Shown: positions 34,938-43,971 of the stretch, piece after piece
Numbering within the stretch: position 1 is the stretch's first letter
How the letters are laid out: each line of letters starts with the position of its first letter
Assembly (NCBI GenBank): GCA_963752745.1
Contig: CAVWAK010000039.1
Coordinates: 11,840-75,839, forward strand
Direction of reading: 5' to 3'
Origin: Thiogranum sp963752745
GTDB lineage: Bacteria; Pseudomonadota; Gammaproteobacteria; DSM-19610
DNA length: 64,000 bases
Notes under the pieces: model-generated
What the model was told of the DNA's origin: nothing
The model's input: the letters and a program-made list of their open reading frames with translations, nothing else
Database searches by the model: none
Made by a program: the position numbers and the translations under genes

Positions 34938-35357
34938 TCAGTCGTCCAGCTGATCCAGCGCTTTCTGGAATCGATTGGCGTGAGACCGCTCAGCCTTGGC
35001 CAGGGTTTCAAACCAGTCAGCAATCTCGTCAAAGCTTTCTTCACGTGCTGACTTGGCCATGCCCGGGTACATGTCAGTGTACTCGTGGGTTTCACCAGCG
35101 ATCGCAGCCTTCAGATTGTCCGAGGTGGCGCCAATCGGCAGACCGGTAGCCGGATCACCAACAGCTTCCAGATATTCCAGATGGCCGTGAGCATGGCCGG
35201 TTTCGCCTTCCGCGGTGGAACGGAATACAGCAGCTACATCGTTGTAACCTTCAACATCGGCCTTGGCTGCAAAATACAGATAACGACGGTTAGCCTGTGA
35301 TTCACCGGCAAACGCATCTTTCAGATTGCCTTCTGTCTTACTTCCTTTCAGATCCAT
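34938..35357 (-). CDS. Rubrerythrin-like diiron protein
   Basis: 139-aa ferritin-like four-helix protein with the two ExxH-type iron motifs (FAGESQANRRY, EGETGHAHGH, AGETHEY, AERSHANRF). It lacks the C-terminal rubredoxin domain of classical rubrerythrin, so electrons must come from another protein, perhaps the Fe-S oxidoreductase next door. Expected to reduce hydrogen peroxide. First gene of a three-gene operon, behind a perfect palindrome at 35402-35418. Confidence 0.9.
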   Translation of the reverse strand: MDLKGSKTEGNLKDAFAGESQANRRYLYFAAKADVEGYNDVAAVFRSTAEGETGHAHGHLEYLEAVGDPATGLPIGATSDNLKAAIAGETHEYTDMYPGMAKSAREESFDEIADWFETLAKAERSHANRFQKALDQLDD

Positions 35358-35401
35358 TATGTGACCTCCAATCTCATGCGTACGTGGGCTACCGCCCGAA
35401 T

Positions 35402-35418
35402 TTTAGACTTAGTCTAAA
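35402..35418. promoter_or_regulatory. Perfect palindrome upstream of the rubrerythrin operon
   Basis: TTTAGACT-T-AGTCTAAA, two 8-nt arms with a 1-nt centre, 45 nt before the rubrerythrin start codon. On the minus strand it overlaps TAAAAT, a possible -10 box. The size and symmetry fit a dimeric repressor or activator. It does not match IscR type 1 or NsrR patterns; the regulator is unknown. Confidence 0.6.
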
Positions 35419-35553
35419 CCAAGGGGTGAAAATCTATCCCAGCAGCAACTGGCTGTCAATCGCTGTCGCCGCCAAATTCTGGAAACCTGGCGGACAGATT
35501 GACCTGCCCGAGGGGCACTTGTAACGTACACAACCGAACTTCCGGAGACCCAC

Positions 35554-35799
35554 GTGCCCAAACGCAGCCAAAAATTGCCCGACTTTGAAACCGCCCTGGC
35601 CGAACTAGAAACACTGGTGGAAAAAATGGAGCAGGGCGACCAGAGTCTTGACGAGTCGCTAAAACAGTTCGAACGTGGTGTACAGCTCACCCGTTCCTGC
35701 CAGCAGGCACTGAAAGATGCCGAACAAAAAGTACAGATACTGCTGACAAAAAACGGCAAGGAAACCCTGCAGCCGTTCGATGATGAAAATGCCGACTGA
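35554..35799 (+). CDS. xseB: Exodeoxyribonuclease VII small subunit
   Basis: 81 aa, typical XseB: LPDFETALAELETLVEKMEQGDQSLDESLKQFERGVQL, an all-helical subunit that binds XseA. GTG start with GGAG 8 nt upstream. First gene of the conserved xseB-ispA-dxs order, overlapping ispA by about 17-20 nt. Confidence 0.95.
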   Translation: MPKRSQKLPDFETALAELETLVEKMEQGDQSLDESLKQFERGVQLTRSCQQALKDAEQKVQILLTKNGKETLQPFDDENAD

Positions 35800-36685
35800 A
35801 CTCGACAGCTTTGCCGAGCGTTGCAGGCTACGCGTGGAAGCAGCACTGAATCGTTTTTTGCCGGGCGAACAGACCATGCCGGCACAATTACATCAGGCAA
35901 TGCGCTACTCGGCCCTGAATGGCGGCAAACGTGTTCGCCCTTTGCTGGTTTATGCCAGCGGGCAGGCGCTGGACGCCGATCCGCAAACGCTTGACGTGGC
36001 TGCCTGCGCCATCGAATGCATCCACGCCTACTCCCTGGTGCACGATGATCTGCCGGCCATGGACAACGACGACCTGCGCCGTGGGCAACCAAGTTGCCAC
36101 AAAGCCTTTGGCGAAGCCGAAGCAATTCTCGCCGGTGATGGCCTGCAGGCACTGGCCTTCCAGCTGCTTGCGCACGCCGACATGGGGCATATCACCGCTG
36201 ATATCCGCCTGCGTATGGTAGAGCTACTATCCCATGCAGCCGGCTCCCGTGGCATGGTGGGCGGCCAGTCCATGGATCTGGCGGCGGTCGGCAAACAACT
36301 TGATATCGCCGAGCTGGAAGACATGCATATCCACAAGACCGGTGCGCTAATCCGCGCTTCGGTTCTGCTTGGGGCACTCAGCGGCAGCAATCATGATGAG
36401 TCCCGGCACCGGACACTCGACCACTACGGGAAATGCATCGGTCTGGCCTTCCAGGTCCAGGATGATATCCTCGATGTTACCGCCAGCACTGAACAACTGG
36501 GCAAACAGGCCGGCGCCGACACGGCGCAGAATAAGCCAACCTACCCCTCCCTGCTGGGCCTGGCGGGTGCCCGTGAACGGGCTCTTGAATTACACCAGGA
36601 TGCTACCGACAGCCTGTCAGACTTCGGCCCGGAAGCTGACCCGTTGCGCTGGTTGTCTGCCTACATCGTCGCGCGCAGCCATTGA
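35780..36685 (+). CDS. ispA: Farnesyl diphosphate synthase
   Basis: About 300 aa trans-prenyltransferase. The first Asp-rich motif is DDLPAMDNDD and the second is DDILD, followed by LGKQAGADTAQNKPTYPSLLG. It condenses isopentenyl and dimethylallyl/geranyl diphosphate to farnesyl diphosphate for undecaprenyl-P and quinone synthesis. Three nearby ATG codons (35780, 35783, 35789) compete as start, all inside the end of xseB. Confidence 0.95.
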   Translation: MMKMPTELDSFAERCRLRVEAALNRFLPGEQTMPAQLHQAMRYSALNGGKRVRPLLVYASGQALDADPQTLDVAACAIECIHAYSLVHDDLPAMDNDDLRRGQPSCHKAFGEAEAILAGDGLQALAFQLLAHADMGHITADIRLRMVELLSHAAGSRGMVGGQSMDLAAVGKQLDIAELEDMHIHKTGALIRASVLLGALSGSNHDESRHRTLDHYGKCIGLAFQVQDDILDVTASTEQLGKQAGADTAQNKPTYPSLLGLAGARERALELHQDATDSLSDFGPEADPLRWLSAYIVARSH

Positions 36686-36703
36686 CTTAAACGCGTTTTC
36701 TCT

Positions 36704-36723
36704 TGCCAGACAAGCGTCTGGCA
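36704..36723. repeat. Perfect 8-bp inverted repeat between ispA and dxs
   Basis: TGCCAGAC-AAGC-GTCTGGCA, a tight tetraloop hairpin 38 nt before dxs. No T-tract follows, so a terminator is unlikely; it could affect processing or translation of the ispA-dxs transcript. Confidence 0.5.
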
Positions 36724-36760
36724 CGGATAATTCCCTATCCAGCTTCTATTGTAGTCCCTG

Positions 36761-38653
36761 ATGCCCTCCAACCCAGACCTGCCGCTGCTCAACCTCATCG
36801 ATTCGCCCGCGGATCTGCGCGCATTGCAGCAATCCGAGTTGCGTCAGCTGGCCGATGAAGCACGCCGTTTCCTGATCAAACTGGTTTCTACAACCGGCGG
36901 GCACCTGGCGGCCAATCTCGGCACCGTGGAACTCACCCTGGCCCTCCACTATGTATACAACACTCCGGATGACCGGCTGGTCTGGGATGTCGGCCACCAG
37001 AGCTATTTACACAAGATTCTGACCGGGCGGCGCGACCAGATGGAGACTCTGCGCCAGAAAGACGGTCTGGCCGGCTTCCCGAAACGCGACGAAAGCGAAT
37101 ACGACAGCTTCGGCGTCGGCCACTCAAGCACCTCAATCAGCGCAGCATTGGGGATGGCAATCGCTGCAGCCCACACTGACAACCCGCGTCGGGTAATAGC
37201 TATTATCGGTGATGGCGCCATGACTGCCGGCCAGGCTTTTGAAGCCCTGAACCATGCCGGCACTCTGGACGAAAATTTACTGGTGGTCCTGAACGATAAC
37301 GATATGTCGATTTCCCCAAACGTTGGTGGCCTTTCAAACTACCTGGCACGAATCCTGTCAGGACGCACCTACTCGACCGTCAGGGAAGGTAGTAAAAAAG
37401 TGCTGCAAAACATGCCATCAATGTGGGAACTGGCTCGCCGGGCCGAGGAACACATGAAAGGCATGGTAGTTCCAGGCACCCTCTTCGAGGAGCTGGGTTT
37501 CAACTATATCGGCCCGATTGACGGCCACGATACCGACGCCCTGGTCAAAACCCTGCGTAATCTGCGCGCCCTCAGCGGTCCCCAACTCCTGCACGTGGTC
37601 ACCCGCAAAGGCAAGGGGTACCAGCCCGCGGAGAGTAACCCCTGCAAATTTCACGGCATCGGCAAGTTTGACCCGGCAACAGGGCAATGCGAGACAGGTA
37701 CCACGCCGGCTAAAACCTATACAAAGGTCTTTAGTGACTGGGTGTGCGCCATGGCCGACACCGATGACAAGCTGATTGCCATCACCCCGGCAATGCGCGA
37801 AGGCTCAGGACTGGTCGAGTTTTCCAAGCGCTACAAGGACAGATATTTTGACGTCGGCATTGCAGAACAACACAGCCTGACCCTGGCCGCCGGCATGGCC
37901 TGCGACGGTCTTCGCCCGGTCGTGGCCATCTACTCCACGTTCCTGCAACGCGCCTACGATCAACTCATTCATGATGTGGCGCTCCAGAACCTGCCCGTGT
38001 TATTTGCCATTGACCGCGGCGGACTGGTTGGCAATGACGGTCCAACACATTCGGGCAACTACGACCTGAGCTATTTGCGTTGTATCCCGAACATGACAGT
38101 GATGACTCCGGCAGACGAATGCGAATGCCACCAGATGCTGTCGACAGGCTTCAAGCTAAACAACCCCGCTGCGGTTCGCTACCCACGAGGCAGCGGGCCA
38201 GGCACTGCCTTACCGGATTCGCTGGACAGCAGCATACCGGTCGGCAAAGCGGAAATCCGCCGCGAAGGAGTTGGCGTGGCACTACTGGTGTTTGGCAGCC
38301 CGCTGGCCGCTGCGCTGAAAGCAGCTGAGCGCCTTGATGCCACAGTGGTCAACATGCGCTTTGTGAAACCGCTTGATGAAGTGATGCTGCGCCAGGTGGC
38401 CTCCCGCCACCAGCGACTGGTGACTATTGAAGATAACACCGTTCGTGGCGGTGCCGGCAGCGCCGTCGCCGAATACCTTGCAGAACAAGATATCAACGTA
38501 CCGCTGACCCTGCTGGGCATTCCGGATCAATTTATCGAACACGCCAGCCGCGAACAGCAGCTGAAAACCTGCGGCCTCGATGCAGACAGCATATACCAGC
38601 GTATTCAAAAGGAAATGGCCGGTACAATTGCAACCCTGCGCGCGGTCGATTAA
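36761..38653 (+). CDS. dxs: 1-deoxy-D-xylulose-5-phosphate synthase
   Basis: 630 aa, transketolase-like, first enzyme of the MEP isoprenoid pathway (pyruvate + glyceraldehyde 3-phosphate). Thiamine diphosphate motif IIGDGAMTAGQAFEALNHAG...VLNDNDMSIS; catalytic segment VGIAEQHSLTLAAGMA; YPRGSGPGT near the C-terminal domain. It follows ispA, the usual order. The window's other MEP gene expected near hisS (ispG) is not present. Confidence 0.98.
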   Translation: MPSNPDLPLLNLIDSPADLRALQQSELRQLADEARRFLIKLVSTTGGHLAANLGTVELTLALHYVYNTPDDRLVWDVGHQSYLHKILTGRRDQMETLRQKDGLAGFPKRDESEYDSFGVGHSSTSISAALGMAIAAAHTDNPRRVIAIIGDGAMTAGQAFEALNHAGTLDENLLVVLNDNDMSISPNVGGLSNYLARILSGRTYSTVREGSKKVLQNMPSMWELARRAEEHMKGMVVPGTLFEELGFNYIGPIDGHDTDALVKTLRNLRALSGPQLLHVVTRKGKGYQPAESNPCKFHGIGKFDPATGQCETGTTPAKTYTKVFSDWVCAMADTDDKLIAITPAMREGSGLVEFSKRYKDRYFDVGIAEQHSLTLAAGMACDGLRPVVAIYSTFLQRAYDQLIHDVALQNLPVLFAIDRGGLVGNDGPTHSGNYDLSYLRCIPNMTVMTPADECECHQMLSTGFKLNNPAAVRYPRGSGPGTALPDSLDSSIPVGKAEIRREGVGVALLVFGSPLAAALKAAERLDATVVNMRFVKPLDEVMLRQVASRHQRLVTIEDNTVRGGAGSAVAEYLAEQDINVPLTLLGIPDQFIEHASREQQLKTCGLDADSIYQRIQKEMAGTIATLRAVD

Positions 38654-38681
38654 TATTTGACCTTTTCGGTCAGGAATTACT

Positions 38682-39068
38682 GTGGCCGCACGTTACACAT
38701 TGAAAATACTGGCCGATTTCGCGTCGGCACACACGCTACGTGACTATCCGGGAGCCTGTGCGCGCATGCACGGTCATAACTGGAAAGTCGAGACGGAAGT
38801 GTTTGCCTCGGGGCTTGATGAAACCGGCATGGGGGTAGACTTTAAGGTGATCAAGCAGGCCACCCGCGACATTGCCGGCCGCCTTGACCACCGTTACCTG
38901 AACGATCTCGAACCATTTACCGAGATCAATCCAACGGCAGAGAACATTGCCGCCTATTTTTACAAAGAGCTTTCGGCGCAGCTGAACAACGACAGTATCA
39001 AGGTCCACGCCGTAACGCTCTGGGAAACTGAACGCGCCTGTGTGCGTTACGCTGAGGACGAGTCATGA
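38682..39068 (+). CDS. queD: 6-carboxy-5,6,7,8-tetrahydropterin synthase QueD
   Basis: 128 aa, PTPS/QueD family. Zinc ligands His17 and His30/His32 (CARMHGHNW), and the catalytic Cys26 just before them, indicate QueD rather than mammalian-type PTPS. GTG start with AGGA upstream. It converts dihydroneopterin triphosphate to carboxytetrahydropterin for queuosine. The overlap (ATGA) with folE2, which makes its substrate, supports a shared operon. Confidence 0.93.
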   Translation: MAARYTLKILADFASAHTLRDYPGACARMHGHNWKVETEVFASGLDETGMGVDFKVIKQATRDIAGRLDHRYLNDLEPFTEINPTAENIAAYFYKELSAQLNNDSIKVHAVTLWETERACVRYAEDES

Positions 39069-39898
39069 GCAAACCACAAGCTACCGCAACGGTGACCAAT
39101 AATATCGCCGACGTTCAGAGCAGCGCAGACACGCGCCATATTGCTATCGACAAGGTCGGTATCAAAGACATTCGTCACCCGGTACGCGTCAGAGACCGTT
39201 CCGAGGGTGAACAGCACACCATTGCCAACTTCAACATGTATGTGAACCTGCCGCATAATTTCAAGGGCACACACATGTCACGCTTTGTGGAAATACTCAA
39301 TCTCCACGAACGCGAAATCAGCGTCGAGTCCTTCAAGGAAATGCTCGGTGAAATGACCGAACGCCTGGAAGCCCAGGCTGGTCATATTGAAATGACTTTC
39401 CCCTATTTCATCAACAAGACTGCACCTGTCTCCGGCGTGCAAAGCTTGCTGGACTATGAAGTATCTTTCATCGGTGAAATCCGCGACGCACGGCCCTCGA
39501 TGCAGATCAAGGTCGTGGTACCGGTCACCAGCCTGTGCCCCTGCTCAAAGAAAATCTCGGAGCGGGGGGCGCACAATCAGCGCTCACATGTCACCTTGAC
39601 AGCCACGACCAGTGGATTTGTCTGGGTCGAGGAACTGATTGAAATGATAGAGAGTCAGGCCTCCAGCGAACTCTACGGCCTGCTCAAGCGCCCCGACGAA
39701 AAATATGTCACGGAACTGGCCTACGACAACCCGAAGTTTGTCGAAGACATGGTGCGCGATATAGCTGCGACTCTGAACGCTGACGACCGCATCACTGCAT
39801 ACGTTGTGGAATCCGAAAATTTCGAATCCATCCACAATCACTCAGCCTATGCACTGATTGAGCGCGACAAGGAAAAAGATCCCGTCACGACCAACTAA
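39065..39898 (+). CDS. folE2: GTP cyclohydrolase FolE2 (type IB)
   Basis: 277 aa of the COG1469 family. The catalytic/metal Cys lies in SLCPCSKKISERGAHNQRSH (Cys158, Cys160), with GIKDIRHPV near the N-terminus. It makes 7,8-dihydroneopterin triphosphate from GTP for folate and queuosine. FolE2 works with metals other than zinc and in many bacteria replaces FolE under zinc shortage; no Zur box was recognised here. Translationally coupled to queD. Confidence 0.95.
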   Translation: MSKPQATATVTNNIADVQSSADTRHIAIDKVGIKDIRHPVRVRDRSEGEQHTIANFNMYVNLPHNFKGTHMSRFVEILNLHEREISVESFKEMLGEMTERLEAQAGHIEMTFPYFINKTAPVSGVQSLLDYEVSFIGEIRDARPSMQIKVVVPVTSLCPCSKKISERGAHNQRSHVTLTATTSGFVWVEELIEMIESQASSELYGLLKRPDEKYVTELAYDNPKFVEDMVRDIAATLNADDRITAYVVESENFESIHNHSAYALIERDKEKDPVTTN

Positions 39899-39919
39899 GA
39901 ACCATCAGTTACAGCAACG

Positions 39920-40909
39920 TTATTTAACGTACTGTTCCCTGCGCTTGTCGGTTAACGCTTTCAGAAAACTTGTAATATCACTTGCCTGTTGATCAGTCAG
40001 CTCTTTATCCAACTGAAGTTTTCCCATCTTGTGCACGGCTTCATCAAGCGCTTGGATTTTCCCATCATGGAAATACGGCGCAGTTAAGGCCACATTACGA
40101 AGCGGCGACACCTTGAAAACCATACGGTCATCCTCGTCCTTTGTAAGCGCGTATATGCCCAGGTCCGCCTGGTTTTCGTAGGGATTTTCCTTGCCGAGGG
40201 GTTCATATGCCTCACCGCCAAGCAGCTTTCCATCGTGACACGACTTGCAATCAATTTTTATAAAGTCACTTAGACCACGCTGCTCAGCCACACTTAATGC
40301 ACCCGCGTCACCATTCATGAAATCATCAAACCGGCTTGGGGTTATTAATGTCCGCTCAAAAGCTGCAATAGCTTCGGCAATATTCTGATAAGTGATGGCA
40401 GGCTCATTGCCAGGGAATGCCAGCGCAAAAGCGCTCTGGTATTCGGCTATGCCTCTAACTTTCTCTTCCACCGCCTGCTCGTCGGGCATTCCCATTTCGA
40501 TGGGATTAAGAATCGGCCCCTTGGCCTGCTCGACCAGGTCCGCGGCGCGGCCATCCCAGAACTGGCTGTCCTGCCAGCCTGCATTCAATACCGTCGGGCT
40601 ATTACGGGTTCCCTGCTCACCTCTCGCACCAGGTGAAACAGGCAGATTGTCGACTCCGGCAAAGCCATCCTCGAGACGGTGACAGGAAGCGCAAGACTGC
40701 GTGTCATTGATAGACAGGCGCTTTTCAAAATAGAGCTTCTTGCCCAGAGCAATGCGTTCCGGCGTGTCATTTTCCGCACCCGGCATAGCAGCCGGTAATG
40801 GTGAAAAATAGCGGTTTGCACGACGGATCAGGCGATCAGAATCATCAGCAAAAACTGTGGCTGTCGCCACCAACAGGGAGGAAATAACGATCCAGGTGAT
40901 GTGTTTCAT
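39920..40909 (-). CDS. Di-haem cytochrome c peroxidase / MauG-family protein
   Basis: 329 aa with a cleavable signal peptide (MKHITWIVISSLLVATATVFA). Two CxxCH haem sites: SCASCH (about residue 75) and DCKSCH (about residue 222), plus LRNVALTAPYFHDG in the C-terminal haem domain. Predicted to reduce hydrogen peroxide in the periplasm with electrons from a c-type cytochrome. It is monocistronic and convergent with folE2, at the edge of the accessory strip. Confidence 0.92.
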   Translation of the reverse strand: MKHITWIVISSLLVATATVFADDSDRLIRRANRYFSPLPAAMPGAENDTPERIALGKKLYFEKRLSINDTQSCASCHRLEDGFAGVDNLPVSPGARGEQGTRNSPTVLNAGWQDSQFWDGRAADLVEQAKGPILNPIEMGMPDEQAVEEKVRGIAEYQSAFALAFPGNEPAITYQNIAEAIAAFERTLITPSRFDDFMNGDAGALSVAEQRGLSDFIKIDCKSCHDGKLLGGEAYEPLGKENPYENQADLGIYALTKDEDDRMVFKVSPLRNVALTAPYFHDGKIQALDEAVHKMGKLQLDKELTDQQASDITSFLKALTDKRREQYVK

Positions 40910-41080
40910 GTCCGCTCTACTTTTTCCACCCGCCTAAATTATTAGTCAAACGCCATAATGCCTGGATTATAGCCGAATCTCTTCCATATCTTCTTTAGCA
41001 GATAGCGTGACACTAGCAACGTCCAACATTATCTTCCTTTAGTTCGCCGACTTAGCCATGAATGTCGGTGATGTGGTGAG

Positions 41081-41362
41081 CTATGGAATTTCCTCGATAT
41101 AGCTCCGAGCTATCGGTGTTTGCACGTAGTAACGTTTCCCGCCGTCCTCAACCCAGAAGTAATAATAGCCCTTCTCGGGCTCAGACGTGACCTTGCTGTC
41201 ACGCACCTGCCAGCTTTTGACATGCTCTCCGTCAGCGTAGGTCACTCGATAATTGCCTTCCAGCCAGGTTACCCCGAGACGGTTCAGGCGGTTCTGCTGT
41301 TCTTCTGTGCACCCCCCCAGCAGCAAGCCAAAGAATAATAGCAACAGGATTTTTGGCATCAT
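41081..41362 (-). CDS. Small predicted lipoprotein
   Basis: 93 aa. A signal peptide ending in the lipobox LLGGC (MMPKILLLLFFGLLLGGC, Cys18) shows export and lipidation. The mature part is rich in Tyr/Trp (YYYFWVEDGGKRYYVQTP) with no recognised domain. No operon partner. Function unknown. Confidence 0.7.
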   Translation of the reverse strand: MMPKILLLLFFGLLLGGCTEEQQNRLNRLGVTWLEGNYRVTYADGEHVKSWQVRDSKVTSEPEKGYYYFWVEDGGKRYYVQTPIARSYIEEIP

Positions 41363-41804
41363 TATGACCTCGAATATGGTAGAAAACTGACCCTGCAGGA
41401 TACACAGCGCATTGCCCTGCGCGTAGTTATTTCTTCAACGCGCCGCCAATTAAAAGCAGGTGTCCAGGACCACATTTGCAAAATCTCCAAACGAAGGTCC
41501 GGTTTCGACTGCCACTACCACCCAATAATGACGTTCGCCTAATTCCGCAGGAGCGCCGTCCTTCGGCGCGATCGGTTATATTTCCAGTAATCGCGGCGAA
41601 CGGCGCCGCTCCTACAGTGCTTCGAAGTAAACGGGCAGTGGCGCGTGTTTTTTGCAGCAGACACACCATGATATCGTTGGTATCAGAATGCCGGAACACC
41701 CGGCGCTGCGCGTCCAAACCTGTTCGAACCGTTCATGGTTAGCGGGACCTATTGCGAGCCTGGCCGCGAGCGCCTGCAACCGAAGCAAATTGATGAGGTA
41801 GACA
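41363..41804. other. 442-nt stretch with a REP-like pair, no confident gene
   Basis: Holds an inverted pair of repeat units (41547-41615). Short open frames on both strands look like noise with biased Arg/Cys composition. A promoter for the DUF3047 gene should lie in its right-hand part, but none is clear. Confidence 0.5.
41547..41615. repeat. REP/BIME-like inverted pair
   Basis: Unit 1 begins GCAGGAGCGCCGTCCTTCGG (41547-41575); unit 2, read on the minus strand, begins GTAGGAGCGGCGCCGTTCGC (41615-41584). Both share (G/C)-(C/T)-AGGAGCG-gcCG-Y-TTCG-c-CGCGAT and each can fold on itself. This is the form of REP units dispersed in many gammaproteobacterial genomes. Only one pair occurs in this window. 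Confidence 0.7.
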
Positions 41805-42572
41805 ATGCCAAATACCTGTACCAACCGCGGCAACCTGGTATTCCTGCTAACTTACCTGTTGACGGGAGCAGGGTTTACGCATGCGCAGGCAGCCGAACAT
41901 TTTGAAGCAGGCATATTCTCATCATCCGAGCCTGGTGAAAATCTGCCGGATGGCTGGCAACCGCTCAACTTCAGCCGGATTGAGAGGCATACCAATTATT
42001 CCCTGGTTAAAGACAATGATACGGTTGTCATTAAAGCCGTCAGCAATCAGTCTGCTTCCGGGCTGACGCGGGCAATCTCAATTGATCCGGAAGAGCACCC
42101 CTTCATCCAGTGGAGCTGGAAAGTAAATAATCTCCTGCAGAAGGGCGATGTAACCCGCAAGGATGGCGATGACTACCCCGCCAGAATTTATATTACCTTT
42201 GCGTTTGATCCCGACAAGGCGAGTTACCTTGAGAGGCTGGAACAGAAGGCTGTCCGGCTTACACAGGGGCAGGATGTTCCCTACCGGGCTATCGCCTATA
42301 TCTGGGGGAGTAACAGCCCGGCTGGAACCATGATTGCAAATTCCTATACGGATCGGGTACAGATGTTTGTTGTTCAAGCCGGCGATGAAAAGTTACAGCG
42401 GTGGGTAATGGAGACACGCAATGTCTATGAAGATTACAAAACAGCCTTCGGTAAAGAGCCCGCAAGGATAACCGGTGTAGCCATTATGACGGATACGGAT
42501 AATACTCAGGAATCTGCCACCGCCTGGTATGGTGATATTGTTTTCAGTAACCACCGGAGCGGTCCTGATTAA
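41805..42572 (+). CDS. DUF3047 family exported protein
   Basis: 255 aa with a signal peptide (about 1-30, ending THAQA). The body matches DUF3047: PDGWQPLNF, VIKAVSNQSASGL, IQWSWKVNNL, YPARIYITFAFDPD, AIAYIWGS and ESATAWYGDIVF. Predicted periplasmic or outer-membrane associated; no enzyme activity is established for the family. It stands alone in the accessory strip. Confidence 0.85.
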   Translation: MPNTCTNRGNLVFLLTYLLTGAGFTHAQAAEHFEAGIFSSSEPGENLPDGWQPLNFSRIERHTNYSLVKDNDTVVIKAVSNQSASGLTRAISIDPEEHPFIQWSWKVNNLLQKGDVTRKDGDDYPARIYITFAFDPDKASYLERLEQKAVRLTQGQDVPYRAIAYIWGSNSPAGTMIANSYTDRVQMFVVQAGDEKLQRWVMETRNVYEDYKTAFGKEPARITGVAIMTDTDNTQESATAWYGDIVFSNHRSGPD

Positions 42573-42859
42573 GCTGTCACTTGAGCAATAAAACACTGGC
42601 GTGGTTTTCTGCGTCTGCTTGCAATGCAAGGACCTGGCCTGAAATCGTCGATTAGCGATTAGAAGTATCAGCGGAAGATAAATTTCCTGGCACACCCCGA
42701 CCCGGGCATAAACGAAAATCATCTTTGTTACTGCTGTGTACGTGATTTCCTCAATAGCTTCCCGTTTTTTACGCCGCTAGAGTCCACATTTAATCAGACA
42801 TTTACATCAGCTATTAAGCAAGATGTTTATTTTTTTCTTTCGCATACACGAACAGGGTT
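42573..42859. other. 287-nt AT-richer intergenic stretch
   Basis: No gene, terminator or repeat recognised. It is visibly richer in A/T than the flanks, particularly after 42760, with runs of T near 42830. Confidence 0.4.
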
Positions 42860-43126
42860 ATGAGACCTCACCTCAAATCTACACAGTTAGCACATGTAAA
42901 AGCTGCGTATCGAATAGTGTTCGGTCATCCTGTCCCATACACCATCTGTCAGACACATGAACCGGGCGAGCTTGCAATTCGGCTGGATAAAGCAATCCGT
43001 GACATGAAGCCGCTGGATGAATTCAACTCGTATGAGCTTATCTACCCGCACGAGGAAACCCGGTCCGAACCGTTACCCTTGAGTATTCGCGCGCTTGCGC
43101 GCTGGCAATACATGCAAAGACACTGA
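42860..43126 (+). CDS. Hypothetical protein, 88 aa
   Basis: Soluble, no signal peptide, no recognised domain. ATG 42860 is preceded by a modest ACAGGG. Codon use and amino-acid composition (PLDEFNSYELIYPHEETRSE) look like real protein, and no longer frame overlaps it. Isolated between non-coding stretches, so it may be a recently acquired or decaying gene. Confidence 0.45.
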   Translation: MRPHLKSTQLAHVKAAYRIVFGHPVPYTICQTHEPGELAIRLDKAIRDMKPLDEFNSYELIYPHEETRSEPLPLSIRALARWQYMQRH

Positions 43127-43623
43127 CCATCAGCCTCTGAAAGACAGGTTTTGACCACCTCCAGATATGCCACTACAAAGAACCTTAATTACAGCGAAAG
43201 TCGTTTCCTGAACGATGGCGCAGTAGCCACATTTGAAACATTCTGTAAATGTTGGCTTGTATTACAAACCAGGAAAGGAGGATAGCGGATATACTTTATG
43301 CTGACTGGTTAAACACCCGGCGCTGAGTTCTTTGAACTAATTCTGGCCGGAGTGGCCATAGGTATGGCACTGCCAGCTGCCAGCCATTTTCCGGAATACC
43401 GGCAGACCATCCTCTCCCTCGTTATCGGCACCACTGTATTCTTTGAGTTGGTTGGCCCGGTATTTACCCGCATGGCGCTAAGACATGCGCATCGGGTCAG
43501 TCCTGAATAATTCTGCCTTTATAGTCCTGCCCGGCTTTATTGGACAAAGGCGCTGTGGCTAAATCCCGAATATTCTCTTAGGATTGGCAATACGCATAAT
43601 TCTGGAAAGGAGTGATAACGCAT
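43127..43623. other. 497-nt gap holding the antiporter remnant
   Basis: Apart from the antiporter fragment at 43313-43510, no gene is visible. AGGAAAGGAGG near 43272-43282 looks like a ribosome site but leads only into a very short frame. Confidence 0.4.
43313..43510 (+). pseudogene. C-terminal remnant of a cation:proton antiporter
   Basis: An open frame without a start codon, bounded by TAA at 43310 and ending at TAA 43508-43510. It encodes FFELILAGVAIGMALPAA...ILSLVIGTTVFFELVGPVFTRMAL, two hydrophobic helices matching the end of CPA2/Kef-type antiporters (the final helix with an (N/E)LxGP motif). The rest of the transporter is missing, so this is a deletion remnant. Judged by eye, no search was run. 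Confidence 0.5.
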
Positions 43624-43971
43624 ATGAAACCAATTCTCACTGTTGAATTTCACGCAAAGGGTCAAGAGACAGAGTTTGATGAAGAAAGCGTTACGCTAAA
43701 CACTCCTGAAGAACTTTTTGAGTTCGTTGCGCCTGGGGGTGCCTGCGAAAACATACCGGATGAAGTGGATGAAATCAGGATAGTGTTTTTAGCCCCCAAA
43801 CATCCGAACGTCAATCCGGTTGCCGATCTACCGGCAACCCTGCAACTCGGTATGGTGCTTTTCAACGGCCCGCTATCGGAAATCACAACTACCGCAGAAC
43901 AGATACTTAATAAGGCAGGGCGAGGCGAGCTTTCCAGCTCTTTTCTTGAAATTATAGGATTAGCCCAGTGA
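43624..43971 (+). CDS. Hypothetical acidic protein, 115 aa
   Basis: ATG 43624 is preceded by AGGAG 11 nt upstream; a GTG at 43612 overlaps that site and is less likely. The protein is acidic (GQETEFDEESVTLNTPEELF, NIPDEVDEIRIVF) with a predicted beta/alpha pattern and no signal peptide or known domain. Frame and codon use look genuine. Function unknown. Confidence 0.6.
   Translation: MKPILTVEFHAKGQETEFDEESVTLNTPEELFEFVAPGGACENIPDEVDEIRIVFLAPKHPNVNPVADLPATLQLGMVLFNGPLSEITTTAEQILNKAGRGELSSSFLEIIGLAQ

Noticed and set aside
42393..42722. 109-codon minus-strand frame at the end of the DUF3047 gene
   Set aside because: No ribosome site, half of it antisense to DUF3047, odd composition.
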